In this document: piece by piece, positions 36,365 to 44,933 of the stretch | How positions within the stretch are numbered: the stretch's first letter is position 1 | Layout of the letters: each line of letters begins with the position of its first letter | NCBI GenBank assembly: GCA_903921365.1 | Contig: CAIXPS010000183.1 | Location: 1-55,932 of the forward strand | Length of the DNA: 55,932 nt | Direction: 5' to 3' | DNA from: an uncultured bacterium | Lineage (GTDB): Bacteria; Chloroflexota; Anaerolineae; J036; Brachytrichaceae | Position numbers and translations under genes: made by a program | The notes under the pieces: generated by a model | What the model saw: the letters and a program-made list of their open reading frames with translations, nothing else | Database searches by the model: none | What the model was told of the DNA's origin: nothing

Positions 36365-36880
36365 CTATTGCGAATCACCGGCATTATGGAACAGAATAAC
36401 GCCATCGCCATAATCCTGGTTGACATCAAGATGCATCCTTGAAGTCACTACGCTGACGTCCACGGGCGGGTTAAAGTCCCCTATTACCCACTCATATTTG
36501 ATTTTTGTCCCCGACACTACTTCAGACACTAGAAGCGGGGCCAGAGAATACTGTGTCTGGTACAGTCCGCCGCTCTTATCGATAAGATTAAGTGTTCTAT
36601 TGTTCATATACGCAACATGGCCGTTAACCGGTAATGCTTTCTTGATCTTCTCGAATCTCTTGTCAACATTAGTGCTCAAGTTTCTTCTATTGACCATGTC
36701 ACTGAGCATTACGCCAAAATCTGATTTGAGATAAGGGGATTGATATGCGTTGACCAGCAGTGAAATCAGCGCTACGGCAATAAAAACCAATCCCTTGAAG
36801 AGACTGTGTTTCAGGATGAGCACGCGAAGGCGATAAAACGCCTTTGTGTAACCTTTTCGGCGTAAGTCTGGCAAATGCAA
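36365..36880 (-). CDS. Single-pass membrane protein, possible detached GT-C soluble domain
   Basis: A 171-residue protein starting at TTG with AAGGTG about 8 nt upstream; there is no ATG until residue 58 or so. It has a basic N-terminus, one membrane helix (about 28-45) and an external domain with VNGHVAYMNNR, LYQTQYSLAPLLV and VILFHNAG. The 'Y-x-x-Q-Y-x-L-A-P' element is what one finds in the C-terminal soluble tails of GT39-like enzymes. It therefore looks like such a tail made as a separate membrane-anchored subunit of the next gene's enzyme. This is inference; no function is assigned. Confidence 0.55.
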   Translation of the reverse strand: MHLPDLRRKGYTKAFYRLRVLILKHSLFKGLVFIAVALISLLVNAYQSPYLKSDFGVMLSDMVNRRNLSTNVDKRFEKIKKALPVNGHVAYMNNRTLNLIDKSGGLYQTQYSLAPLLVSEVVSGTKIKYEWVIGDFNPPVDVSVVTSRMHLDVNQDYGDGVILFHNAGDSQ

Positions 36881-36932
36881 AGAAATTCACCTTGTAACGA
36901 AACCTGGCGCGTGATGGGATTTTTCCAAGACG

Positions 36933-39900
36933 TTAAGTGCGCTCCGACAAAACTTGTTTGAGCACACTTTGGAATGTCTCACGTGAGCACTCACGCTTGA
37001 TGCGATTGAGCGCATTCAACCGCAGCCTTTCCCATAACCCCTGATCAGAATATAACCTCGCGCATTGAGATGCGAAACCCGCCGGATCATCACTGACGAG
37101 TACTTCAACATCATGTTGCCAGCCAACTTCAGTCGCGAGCAACTGGGTGCATACGATTGGTATCCCATGCGCAGCGGCATGATGGACCTTCATGGGAATC
37201 CCTGCTGCATAACGAGTGGGTGCAACGAAGATGCGCGCATGATCATAATATGGGGTCAAATCATCTACCCGTCCCGTGACGCGAACGCCGATGGCGTTCA
37301 ATTGCCGTATTCTTGCAGAACCATTGCTCCCTACTATTGTAACCGTGATATCGGCGTTCAACTGCTGGCGTATTCGCGGTAATATCTCGTTGACAAACCA
37401 GCACACTGCGTCTGTGTTAGGCGCGGCGTCATCATCCATGGCTCCCACAAAAAGGAATCCGCTGCGCTGTGCAAAACCAGCCGGTGTAGGCTCAGGGTCA
37501 ATCGAGTGACCAACTATGTATACTTTGGTGTAACCCGCCGCAGTAAAATGCGCTCGTTCACCCTCCGAGACGCATAGAACAGCATCCATGTCCAATGCGA
37601 GGTCAGTCTCAACTTTTATGGCGGCATTCAGGGCCACAGCGTCCACGTTTATGCCTTGCAAGCGTCGTTTTGCCGCTTCGCGGGTGGCGTAGACAGCTTC
37701 CGCGTCAAAAATGATCCTGGTGTGCGCAAACCAATCACGATGCCGGGCAATAATCGGTTGCAGAACCAGCGCGTTATGAGGCCGGCTCACCACAATTATG
37801 TCGTAATACCCAATGCGCGTCTCAAGAAAGCGCTCCAGGTTCTTCACACCATGGTTGGTCATGACCTCAACTGTATGCGGTATTTCCTGGTATACCATGT
37901 CCCAGGATTCCGTCGGTATCACCAGCGGGTATAACGTCACCTGGAAACCGGCCTCAACGAATGTCAAGAGTAGTTCTCGCGCGCGCGGAAATCCAGAACC
38001 GCTGGACTGATGTGGCACTCGGTCGTCGATAAACAGGATGCGTCTGCGCCGATCATCCACAGGCGTCCGCGCAAACAACACCAAGGCAGGATTTGTTGGC
38101 GCATAGTGCTGTTTTAGCCGCTCCGCATGCTTCTGAACCAGCTTTACTCGATTACGCTCCTGCAACTGAACAGCATTGCTTTTCGGCGATCCCTGATAGG
38201 ACGCCGTTTCGTAATGCAGAATCGTTGCGTTGGGCTCATAGACCACGCGCCTGCCTATCGCCCAGATGGCTAGACAGTAATCGCTGTCCTCATAATATGC
38301 TGGCGCATAGCGTTCATCGAAGCCGCCGACCTGATTGAATAGATCAAGAGGCGTCAACAGAAAGGCGCCCGAACAGTAATCGACCTCACGCGTGAACATA
38401 TAAGGCGGCGCATCGGGTCTGTCCCCACGGCCATAGCCCCGACAACTCCCATCGCTCCACACAATACTGCCTGCTTCCTGTAAAGCGCCATCCAGCTGGA
38501 TGATGCGTGCGCCTACGGCGCCGATATCCGCGTTGGGCGCTGAGGTCATTGTCCTAAGCGCCGCATCAATTGCGCCAGGGAATAATTGCGCATCGTTATT
38601 CAGGAACAGGATGAATTTTCCCTTTGCCAATCTGGCTGCCCGATTGCAACTGCGCAGAAAATGCAGATTCTCGATATTATGGACAATGGTTGCGCCACTG
38701 ATACGGTTGAGTAATGCGCGCGTGTCATCAGTGGACGCGTCGTCAACAATGATGATCTCGTATGGTTGCGTGGCGGCGGCCTGTATCGAGCGGAGACACT
38801 GCAAAGTCAATTCTGCCCTGTTATAAATCGGGATGATGATCGACGTTACCGGAGAATCAAATTGCGGGAACGCCATCATCTGCCCAGATGACATAAAACC
38901 GGTCAACACATCCTGGCACAACTGCGTCACTAGCTCTTTGGTCTGCCTGCCCGAAGTAGCGAGCATCTCTTTACCGACATCGAAAGGGGACTGCCAGTCG
39001 ATGGGCTGCGCAGGTTCCGCGAGTGCCGGGATTGAGCGAATTTGCGGCCTTGACACCTTCGCTGTTGAAGGATGCCGCAAGAGATTCTTGAGCCGGATAT
39101 GCGCGCCAATGATCGCACGCATCAATCGGCCATTGAGAAGCCCCTCAATGATCCTGTTTTGGTATGCCGCATACTGAGTCAACACTGCAACATGCTCATC
39201 GACCTGGGCAAGACGGGCTCTCAACAGATTTCCGCGCTCCGCCTGCTCAGTCAGTAGAAGATTTGCGGCGGTATATTGCTGCTCCAGTTGCGTGATCTGC
39301 GCATGGAGGGCCGCCATCGCCGCAGATTGCGCCTGCTCCTGTGTTTGAGTGTGATCCTTCTGCCATGTCTGCATCTGGCGCACACTACGCACTGCCGGTC
39401 GCGCAGAGTCCGCAACAGTTGAGGCGACAATCCCGGCATAGGTTTCATACCATTCGCCAGCATGTTCAGAAAGAAGCCATTTTCCCTTGATGGTTGCCTG
39501 TGCCGCAATACCCATCCTTGACCTCAGAATGGGATTATCGATCAGGTCTCGAAGATACGACTCCCACTCGTCGAGGTCGCGTGCGAGGTACCCATTCTCC
39601 CCGTGTAATACTGTTTCATTGAAAGGAGTGAGAGCGCTGTAAACGCCTGGTAGACCAAGCGCGCCGTACTCCAGGAATTTGATAGCGCTCTTGCATCGGT
39701 TAAAGGCGGAGTCTTTGAGCGGGGCAATCGCGATGTCGGGCTTGTTTTGATCAAAAAGCGTTGCGAACCGTCGATAGTCGCCGCTATCCAATGGCGTCCA
39801 CTCCACTGGACATGGATATGCCAGATATGTTATTGAGCCTGGTGGTTTCATGCCTAGAAACCTTAAGCAAATGTGGTCGCCATAACACTTGGCCAGGCGG

Positions 39901-40478
39901 CGCAGCACAGGAGCCACGAAGTCAATATCTGGCTGATGGCTCTCCCCGCCCATGAAGCCGATTACTACCTGCTGTTGATTAGAACTGGTCGGTGCGCGCA
40001 GTTGCCAGACGTGGTTGTTGAGGTAGTTCTGCAACAACCAGGTATTGGGGTTAAAAGACTGATAGTAAGACCTGAGTGGCTCCGTGCTTACCGTTACCGC
40101 ATCCGCCTCAACGACAGCGCGCAACATGCCTGCCAGCGAATGGTCATAATATCCTGTGATCCGATCTGGATGATCAGCAGGCAACTCGAAAATCAAATCA
40201 TCGATGTCGAATATGACGCGCTTGCCTTGGGCGCGTGCCAGTTCCATCACTTGTTCGTAAGCCTCGGTGTAGCGCGGGAAATCGCGATGGATCACAACGA
40301 CATCTGCGAGCAAGATGCGTTCAGGATAGCTATGCGCGTCGTCATTTCCTTCGATGAACAGCATGCCGCAAGCGCGCAACGGTCCCACAAGCCGTAGAAT
40401 GGACAGGGCGCAAGTCCAGTTATTGGCTGAGAAGCCTATCACTGTTCGTGGGGCTTTGTCCTGACGAAGCACGTCCAT
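36933..40478 (-). CDS. Three-domain glycosyltransferase fusion (GT-B, GT2, GT4)
   Basis: About 1181 residues from the ATG at 40478, which overlaps the upstream stop by one base (TGATG). Residues about 8-370 form a GT-B domain (VIGFSANNW, FDIDDLIFELP near 88, VIGFMGGESH, then EYGALGLPGVYS). Residues about 378-430 are coiled coil. Residues about 543-800 are a GT2 GT-A domain (SIIIPIYNRAEL, IVDDASTDD, LFLNNDAQL, YYEDSDYCLAI). Residues about 807-1181 are a second GT-B domain of GT4 type (ILFIDDRVPHQSSGSGFPR, FLFVGAMDDDAAPNTDAV, VAPTRYAAGIPMKV). Each domain keeps its donor-binding features, so up to three transfers are possible on one chain. It lies directly after the Wzt-like gene. Confidence 0.85.
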   Translation of the reverse strand: MDVLRQDKAPRTVIGFSANNWTCALSILRLVGPLRACGMLFIEGNDDAHSYPERILLADVVVIHRDFPRYTEAYEQVMELARAQGKRVIFDIDDLIFELPADHPDRITGYYDHSLAGMLRAVVEADAVTVSTEPLRSYYQSFNPNTWLLQNYLNNHVWQLRAPTSSNQQQVVIGFMGGESHQPDIDFVAPVLRRLAKCYGDHICLRFLGMKPPGSITYLAYPCPVEWTPLDSGDYRRFATLFDQNKPDIAIAPLKDSAFNRCKSAIKFLEYGALGLPGVYSALTPFNETVLHGENGYLARDLDEWESYLRDLIDNPILRSRMGIAAQATIKGKWLLSEHAGEWYETYAGIVASTVADSARPAVRSVRQMQTWQKDHTQTQEQAQSAAMAALHAQITQLEQQYTAANLLLTEQAERGNLLRARLAQVDEHVAVLTQYAAYQNRIIEGLLNGRLMRAIIGAHIRLKNLLRHPSTAKVSRPQIRSIPALAEPAQPIDWQSPFDVGKEMLATSGRQTKELVTQLCQDVLTGFMSSGQMMAFPQFDSPVTSIIIPIYNRAELTLQCLRSIQAAATQPYEIIIVDDASTDDTRALLNRISGATIVHNIENLHFLRSCNRAARLAKGKFILFLNNDAQLFPGAIDAALRTMTSAPNADIGAVGARIIQLDGALQEAGSIVWSDGSCRGYGRGDRPDAPPYMFTREVDYCSGAFLLTPLDLFNQVGGFDERYAPAYYEDSDYCLAIWAIGRRVVYEPNATILHYETASYQGSPKSNAVQLQERNRVKLVQKHAERLKQHYAPTNPALVLFARTPVDDRRRRILFIDDRVPHQSSGSGFPRARELLLTFVEAGFQVTLYPLVIPTESWDMVYQEIPHTVEVMTNHGVKNLERFLETRIGYYDIIVVSRPHNALVLQPIIARHRDWFAHTRIIFDAEAVYATREAAKRRLQGINVDAVALNAAIKVETDLALDMDAVLCVSEGERAHFTAAGYTKVYIVGHSIDPEPTPAGFAQRSGFLFVGAMDDDAAPNTDAVCWFVNEILPRIRQQLNADITVTIVGSNGSARIRQLNAIGVRVTGRVDDLTPYYDHARIFVAPTRYAAGIPMKVHHAAAHGIPIVCTQLLATEVGWQHDVEVLVSDDPAGFASQCARLYSDQGLWERLRLNALNRIKRECSRETFQSVLKQVLSERT

Positions 40479-41761
40479 CACTTCGCACCCTTTATCGGGT
40501 TTGGCAAACCAGTCACTGCCTGTTTTGGCTCGGGTGACGCACCCTCCGCCTGAACACGCCATTTTCCCTCAAGGGCGATGAGGCCGTATCGCTCACTGGT
40601 CCCGCCGGGGACAACCGTAAAGCGCCCGCCGTGATACCAGTAATCGTAGCGATGCGTGTCTTCCCAGTCGTAAATGGAAGTGTCAACCAGATAATCGCCT
40701 GGCAGGAGTGGCAGATGTTCAATGCGATAGTCAACGTACCCACGTCCTCGAATCTCGGGAATCTCCAGGCTGCCGAACTTGCTGTTTGGTCCGGCCAGAT
40801 GTGCGCCCGAAGCCGCGTGATGCAACGCCATCCCGAACATCGGGCGTTCGACGGGTTCCTTTGCCTCATAATGAATCCGTGCGATCAGCGGTTCATTTGT
40901 CAGAAAGACGTGGCGCGGGAGCATCTCTTCGCCAAGGAACTCTATGTCCGTGACGTATGCCTCACCGCTGCCCAGCCGGTTCTCCGCCCATGATTCATTC
41001 TGTTCGTTTTTTGCGCTTTGCTCCAATACGTATCTGAAGTAGCTGTCGGTCACCTTTGATGCCGCGCCGTCAAGCTTCACCACGCCATGATCCAGCCAGA
41101 CTGCGCGCGAGCACAACCGCCAGATGGCATCGATGTCGTGTGAGACCAGCAAGATGGTGACGCCTTTCTTGCGCATGTTGAGCATGCGTTCGTTGCATTT
41201 CTGTTGGAAACTCTGGTCGCCAACCGACAGCACTTCGTCTATCAACAAAATGTGCGGGTCCAGATATACCGACACGGAAAATCCAAGCCGCGCATACATG
41301 CCGCTGGAGTAGTTCCGCACCGGCACATCAATAAACTCCTGCAACTCGGCAAAGTCGATGATGGCGTCCACCCGGTAGTCAATCTCCTTGCGTGACAGCC
41401 CCATCACTGTGCCGTTTAAGAAGATGTTGTCGCGCCCGCTCAATTCAGGATGAAATCCTGCGCCGAGTTCAAGAAGCGCCGTGACGCGCCCATTGATTTT
41501 TATGTTGCCCGATGTTGGCGACAGAATGCGGCTGATCAGCTTAAGCGTGGTGCTCTTGCCCGATCCGTTGGACCCGATGAGACCGAGTGTCTCGCCTTTA
41601 TGAACCTCAAAACTGACATCCTTCAGCGCCCAGAATTCCTGCGCCTTGCGGTTTTTACGCCGCTGCGCCATAGTGATGAACAAATCCTGGAACGCGCGAG
41701 GTTTGTCGCGTTCCAGCCTGAAGTATTTTGATACGTGTGAAAACTCAATCGCTGTCGTCAT
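40478..41761 (-). CDS. Wzt-like polysaccharide ABC transporter ATPase
   Basis: A 427-residue protein. Residues about 1-245 form the ATPase: Walker A GSNGSGKST (63-71), signature YSSGMYARL, Walker B ILLIDEVLSVGD, and the H-loop LLVSHD. From about 270 a beta-sandwich domain follows (VTDIEFLGEE, FGMALHHAASGAHLAGPNS, LPLLPGDYLVDTSIYDW), like the Wzt C-terminal domain that recognises the finished glycan end. It would energise export of the island's polysaccharide. Its permease partner (Wzm type, six helices) is not adjacent or anywhere in the window. A coupled start (TGATG) links it to the GT fusion. Confidence 0.9.
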   Translation of the reverse strand: MTTAIEFSHVSKYFRLERDKPRAFQDLFITMAQRRKNRKAQEFWALKDVSFEVHKGETLGLIGSNGSGKSTTLKLISRILSPTSGNIKINGRVTALLELGAGFHPELSGRDNIFLNGTVMGLSRKEIDYRVDAIIDFAELQEFIDVPVRNYSSGMYARLGFSVSVYLDPHILLIDEVLSVGDQSFQQKCNERMLNMRKKGVTILLVSHDIDAIWRLCSRAVWLDHGVVKLDGAASKVTDSYFRYVLEQSAKNEQNESWAENRLGSGEAYVTDIEFLGEEMLPRHVFLTNEPLIARIHYEAKEPVERPMFGMALHHAASGAHLAGPNSKFGSLEIPEIRGRGYVDYRIEHLPLLPGDYLVDTSIYDWEDTHRYDYWYHGGRFTVVPGGTSERYGLIALEGKWRVQAEGASPEPKQAVTGLPNPIKGAK

Positions 41762-41790
41762 TCTTTCCCTGCAACACCTGATAGTTCGGC

Positions 41791-42696
41791 TTATACCGTC
41801 GCGTGGCTGCCTGGCTCGACGATGCTCACATATTCAGCCAGAGCCTCATGCCAGTCGCGCAGCCGGTCAATGCCGAGGTTGCGCAGGGCGCGGTTCTCCA
41901 GCACAGAGTAGGCAGGTCGCCGAGCAGGTGCGCCGTATTCCTCGCTCGTGATTGGAATCACCTGTGGCGACAGGCCGGCCAGCCGGAATATCTCGCGCGC
42001 AAACTCAAACCACGTGCACGCGCCGTCGCTTGTGGTGTGATAGACGCCGTATTGCCCTGTCGTGATCAGTAAAGCAATCTGCTCAGCTAGATCCTTCGTG
42101 TAGGTGGGGGTGCATACCTGGTCGGCGATGACCTTGACGGGTTTGTCGCCGCGCGCCAACTTGAGCATGATGTTGACGAAATTACCACCTTTCCCCATTG
42201 CGCCCGCTGTGCCGTACAAACCGCACGGGCGGATGATATAGTGCTTGTGCCAGGCTGACCGCACCAGCAACTCGCCGGCCAGCTTGGTCGCCCCGTATGC
42301 GCTGATAGGATTGGGTAAATCGGTCTCGACATAGGGCGTCTGCTTTTTGCCATCAAACACATAATCCGTGCTGATATGCAGCAGAGCTATATCTGCGTCG
42401 TGGCACGCTAACGCCAGTTGCTGCGCCGCAAACGCGTTGACCTGAAGCGCCACTGAGGCGTCGCGCTCGATGTCATCCACGCGGTGAAACGCGGCGGTAT
42501 TGATGATCACATCCGGTTTGTGTTGCGTGATCGCCGCGCGCACGGCGGTGTTGTTACTGATGTCCAGTTCCAGCACCTGCGCCAGCCGCGCGCTGTCAGT
42601 GCCAGGCTGAATCGCGTTCACGACATCATGCTGTGCCAGGGCGCTGACCAGATCCGTGCCCAGTTGTCCATTGGCCCCGATGAGTATTATTTTCAT
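41791..42696 (-). CDS. rfbD: dTDP-4-dehydrorhamnose reductase family protein
   Basis: A 301-residue SDR with GANGQLG (7-13), TAAFHRVDD, STDYVFDG, and the catalytic Y-x3-K in YGATKLAGE, the pattern of RmlD/RfbD. RmlD reduces dTDP-4-dehydro-rhamnose to dTDP-L-rhamnose in the cytoplasm. One unusual point: the family usually reads 'TAYTAVDKAE' where this has TAAFHRVDDIE. RmlA, RmlB and RmlC are not in the window, so they must lie elsewhere or the substrate differs (for example dTDP-6-deoxy-talose). It starts 4 nt after the methyltransferase stop. Confidence 0.85.
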   Translation of the reverse strand: MKIILIGANGQLGTDLVSALAQHDVVNAIQPGTDSARLAQVLELDISNNTAVRAAITQHKPDVIINTAAFHRVDDIERDASVALQVNAFAAQQLALACHDADIALLHISTDYVFDGKKQTPYVETDLPNPISAYGATKLAGELLVRSAWHKHYIIRPCGLYGTAGAMGKGGNFVNIMLKLARGDKPVKVIADQVCTPTYTKDLAEQIALLITTGQYGVYHTTSDGACTWFEFAREIFRLAGLSPQVIPITSEEYGAPARRPAYSVLENRALRNLGIDRLRDWHEALAEYVSIVEPGSHATV

Positions 42697-42700
42697 GCCA

Positions 42701-43702
42701 TTACGCTGCCAGTTTCTTTACAATATCGAACCACCATCTCTCACGCCGGCTGCCTGGGGGCAGTAGGCGTGTCCGCACCTGTCCGACGCGCGTCACGAAC
42801 CGCCACCCTGGGCTGTTCAGAATATCACTTACCTGCGCGCTGAGCCGTCGATTTGCAGCCTGCGCATCCTTTAACTCATTCGCAATCGACTCCGCAACCT
42901 GCAATTCGGCCATGATCCGTTGCTGATCACGCTGTGCAGCCGCTATTTCGGCGCGCAACCACGCAATGCCCTGGTCGCGCTCGGTGAGTTTGGCGACATA
43001 TTCTGCGATCTGCTTGTCACGCTCTGCCAACTGCACGCGCGACTCGAGTGCGAACTCGCGCGCGCCGTTGCTCTCTCTGGCCAGTTGCCACAGTCGTCGC
43101 TCATACGCTTCGACCAATCGGTAGACCGGCTGATATGCGCGGACAAAACGCATCGTCCACGGAGTAATATATGACGCGTCGTATTCGACATCACGATAAA
43201 ACCCGTAACGCGCAAACAAACCGGCCCAGTATTCAGGTGGGCGGACGTTGATGTGCGTGGCTTCGCGATAGTCGTCCGGCGTCGAACTGAACAACACCTG
43301 ATCGGAAAACAGGCAAAAGTTGGCTACGGCTACATCACACTCCGCTGGCGACAGATGCTCGAGCACCTCAATGCAAACGATCAGATCATATTTGCGCGGG
43401 AACGGATCGAGCACGGACCCCACTGTACAGTACGGTTTGATTTCCTCGACAACCTGCTGGATGGCGTAATCGGAGATATCGATCCCATAAGCCTCGACGC
43501 CGCAGGCGCGCAGCGTCTCGACGAGGAAACCCTTCGCGCAGCCGGCATCGAGGACCGTGGTCGGATCGATCTCGTTGTGGATATGATCCGCAATGCGGCC
43601 AAACTGGCGCAACCAGAAGTCATTGCGCACATATTCATTGCCGCAACAATGCTGGTAATAGAAGGCGTCGTAGAGCGCGGCGCTGGCGGAGGGTTCCATC
43701 AT
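42701..43702 (-). CDS. SAM methyltransferase with coiled-coil tail
   Basis: A 333-residue protein. Residues about 30-190 form a class I methyltransferase (VLDAGCAKGFLVETL, YGIDISDYA, YDLIVCIEVLEHL). Residues about 200-300 form a coiled coil (RVQLAERDKQIAEYVAKL, AQRDQQRIMAELQVAES). The end GWRFVTRVGQVRTRLLPPGS is a basic amphipathic segment seen on many glycan-cluster proteins, perhaps for membrane contact. The coiled coil plus methyltransferase layout recalls chain-length-terminating enzymes such as WbdD, though there is no kinase domain. It is the first gene of the long minus-strand series. Confidence 0.8.
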   Translation of the reverse strand: MMEPSASAALYDAFYYQHCCGNEYVRNDFWLRQFGRIADHIHNEIDPTTVLDAGCAKGFLVETLRACGVEAYGIDISDYAIQQVVEEIKPYCTVGSVLDPFPRKYDLIVCIEVLEHLSPAECDVAVANFCLFSDQVLFSSTPDDYREATHINVRPPEYWAGLFARYGFYRDVEYDASYITPWTMRFVRAYQPVYRLVEAYERRLWQLARESNGAREFALESRVQLAERDKQIAEYVAKLTERDQGIAWLRAEIAAAQRDQQRIMAELQVAESIANELKDAQAANRRLSAQVSDILNSPGWRFVTRVGQVRTRLLPPGSRRERWWFDIVKKLAA

Positions 43703-43828
43703 CTGATTTTAATTCTCGGTATACAGAATTGCATAAAATGGTCCAGTCCCTATTATCGCCGAATTGGAAGGGCTTGCCCCTACCGTCCCCATCGAAGAGT
43801 TGACGCATGAGGTATCATCAACGTCAAA

Positions 43829-44905
43829 ATGGCAAATAAGATACCTGTCGCTGTTCTTGGCGCAACCGGCGCCGTCGGGCAGCGTTTCATCCAACTCCTG
43901 CAGAATCATCCGGTATTTGAGATTGCCGCGTTGACGGCTTCTGACCGCAGCGAAGGCAAACGTTATTCGGATGCGGTGCATTGGGTCATCGAAGGCGATG
44001 TCCCGGAGGCCGTGCGCGACATTGTGCTCTTGCCCACTCAGGCGAGTATCGTGGGCGCGCGCGTCGACGCGCGCATCGCGTTTAGCGCATTGCCCAACGA
44101 TTCGGCGCAGATTGCCGAGCCAGAGTTCGCCGCAGCCGGCGTCACAGTGTTCTCAAACGCCTCGTTCCATCGCATGGTTAAGGATGTGCCGCTGGTCATC
44201 ACCGAAGTCAATCCCACACACCTGCAACTGCTGCATCGCCAGCGCGCCATGCGTGGCTGGAGCGGCGGCATCGTGTGCAACACCAACTGCACGGTGAGCG
44301 GCCCTGCCATGTCACTGCGCCCGCTGTACGACGCGTTTGGCGTAAAACGCGTATTCGCCGTGTCGATGCAAGCCGAGAGCGGCGCCGGATATCCGGGCGT
44401 GCCCTCGCTGGATATTACCGATAATGTGCTGCCCTTCATCAAGGGCGAAGAAGATAAGATGGAAGCTGAAGCGCGTAAGCTACTCGGTATCCTGCGCGGC
44501 GACCACGTCGAAGATGCGTCGCTGGCGTTGAGCGCGCATTGCAACCGCGTGGCCGTCATTGACGGCCACATCGTCACTATGTCGGTCGAACTGGCTTCGC
44601 CAGCCACGCCGGCCGACGCCATCCGCGTGCTCAGTGAATACCGCTGCGCCGAGGTGGCTGGCCTGCACATGGCCCCCGACCAGCCTGTGGTGGTTCGGAG
44701 CGAGTCCGATCGCCCGCAGCCGCGCCGCGATCGCATGACCGGTAAAGGCATGAGCACCGTGGTGGGCCGTGTTCGCGCAGAGCCGTTGTTCGGTGAATGC
44801 GGCATCAAGTTCGTGACGCTCTCTCATAACACCATTCGCGGCGCGGCAGGCGGCAGCCTGCTCAACGCCGAGTTGGCCGCCAGGTGGAACCTGGTAAACA
44901 ACTAG
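43829..44905 (+). CDS. asd: Aspartate-semialdehyde dehydrogenase
   Basis: A 358-residue enzyme converting aspartyl-phosphate to aspartate semialdehyde with NADPH, on the path to diaminopimelate/lysine, threonine and methionine. NADP site [10 protein letters not shown] (residues 8-17), active-site Cys in NTNCT at about 154, substrate Arg/His region [13 protein letters not shown]. The cysteine context and the CNRV-x-V-x-DGH motif fit the archaeal/fungal-type branch rather than the E. coli type. It is the first core gene after the glycan island and is divergently transcribed from it; the 126-nt gap 43703-43828 should hold both promoters, though I see no consensus. Confidence 0.93.
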   Translation: MANKIPVAVLGATGAVGQRFIQLLQNHPVFEIAALTASDRSEGKRYSDAVHWVIEGDVPEAVRDIVLLPTQASIVGARVDARIAFSALPNDSAQIAEPEFAAAGVTVFSNASFHRMVKDVPLVITEVNPTHLQLLHRQRAMRGWSGGIVCNTNCTVSGPAMSLRPLYDAFGVKRVFAVSMQAESGAGYPGVPSLDITDNVLPFIKGEEDKMEAEARKLLGILRGDHVEDASLALSAHCNRVAVIDGHIVTMSVELASPATPADAIRVLSEYRCAEVAGLHMAPDQPVVVRSESDRPQPRRDRMTGKGMSTVVGRVRAEPLFGECGIKFVTLSHNTIRGAAGGSLLNAELAARWNLVNN

Positions 44906-44933
44906 CATTCGAAGCGCAAGGAAAGGCACAGTC

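Noticed and set aside
18094-43702. The glycan region as a tRNA-integrated element
   Set aside because: No integrase, no second copy of the tRNA 3' end and no phage or conjugation genes were seen; the proximity alone is not enough.
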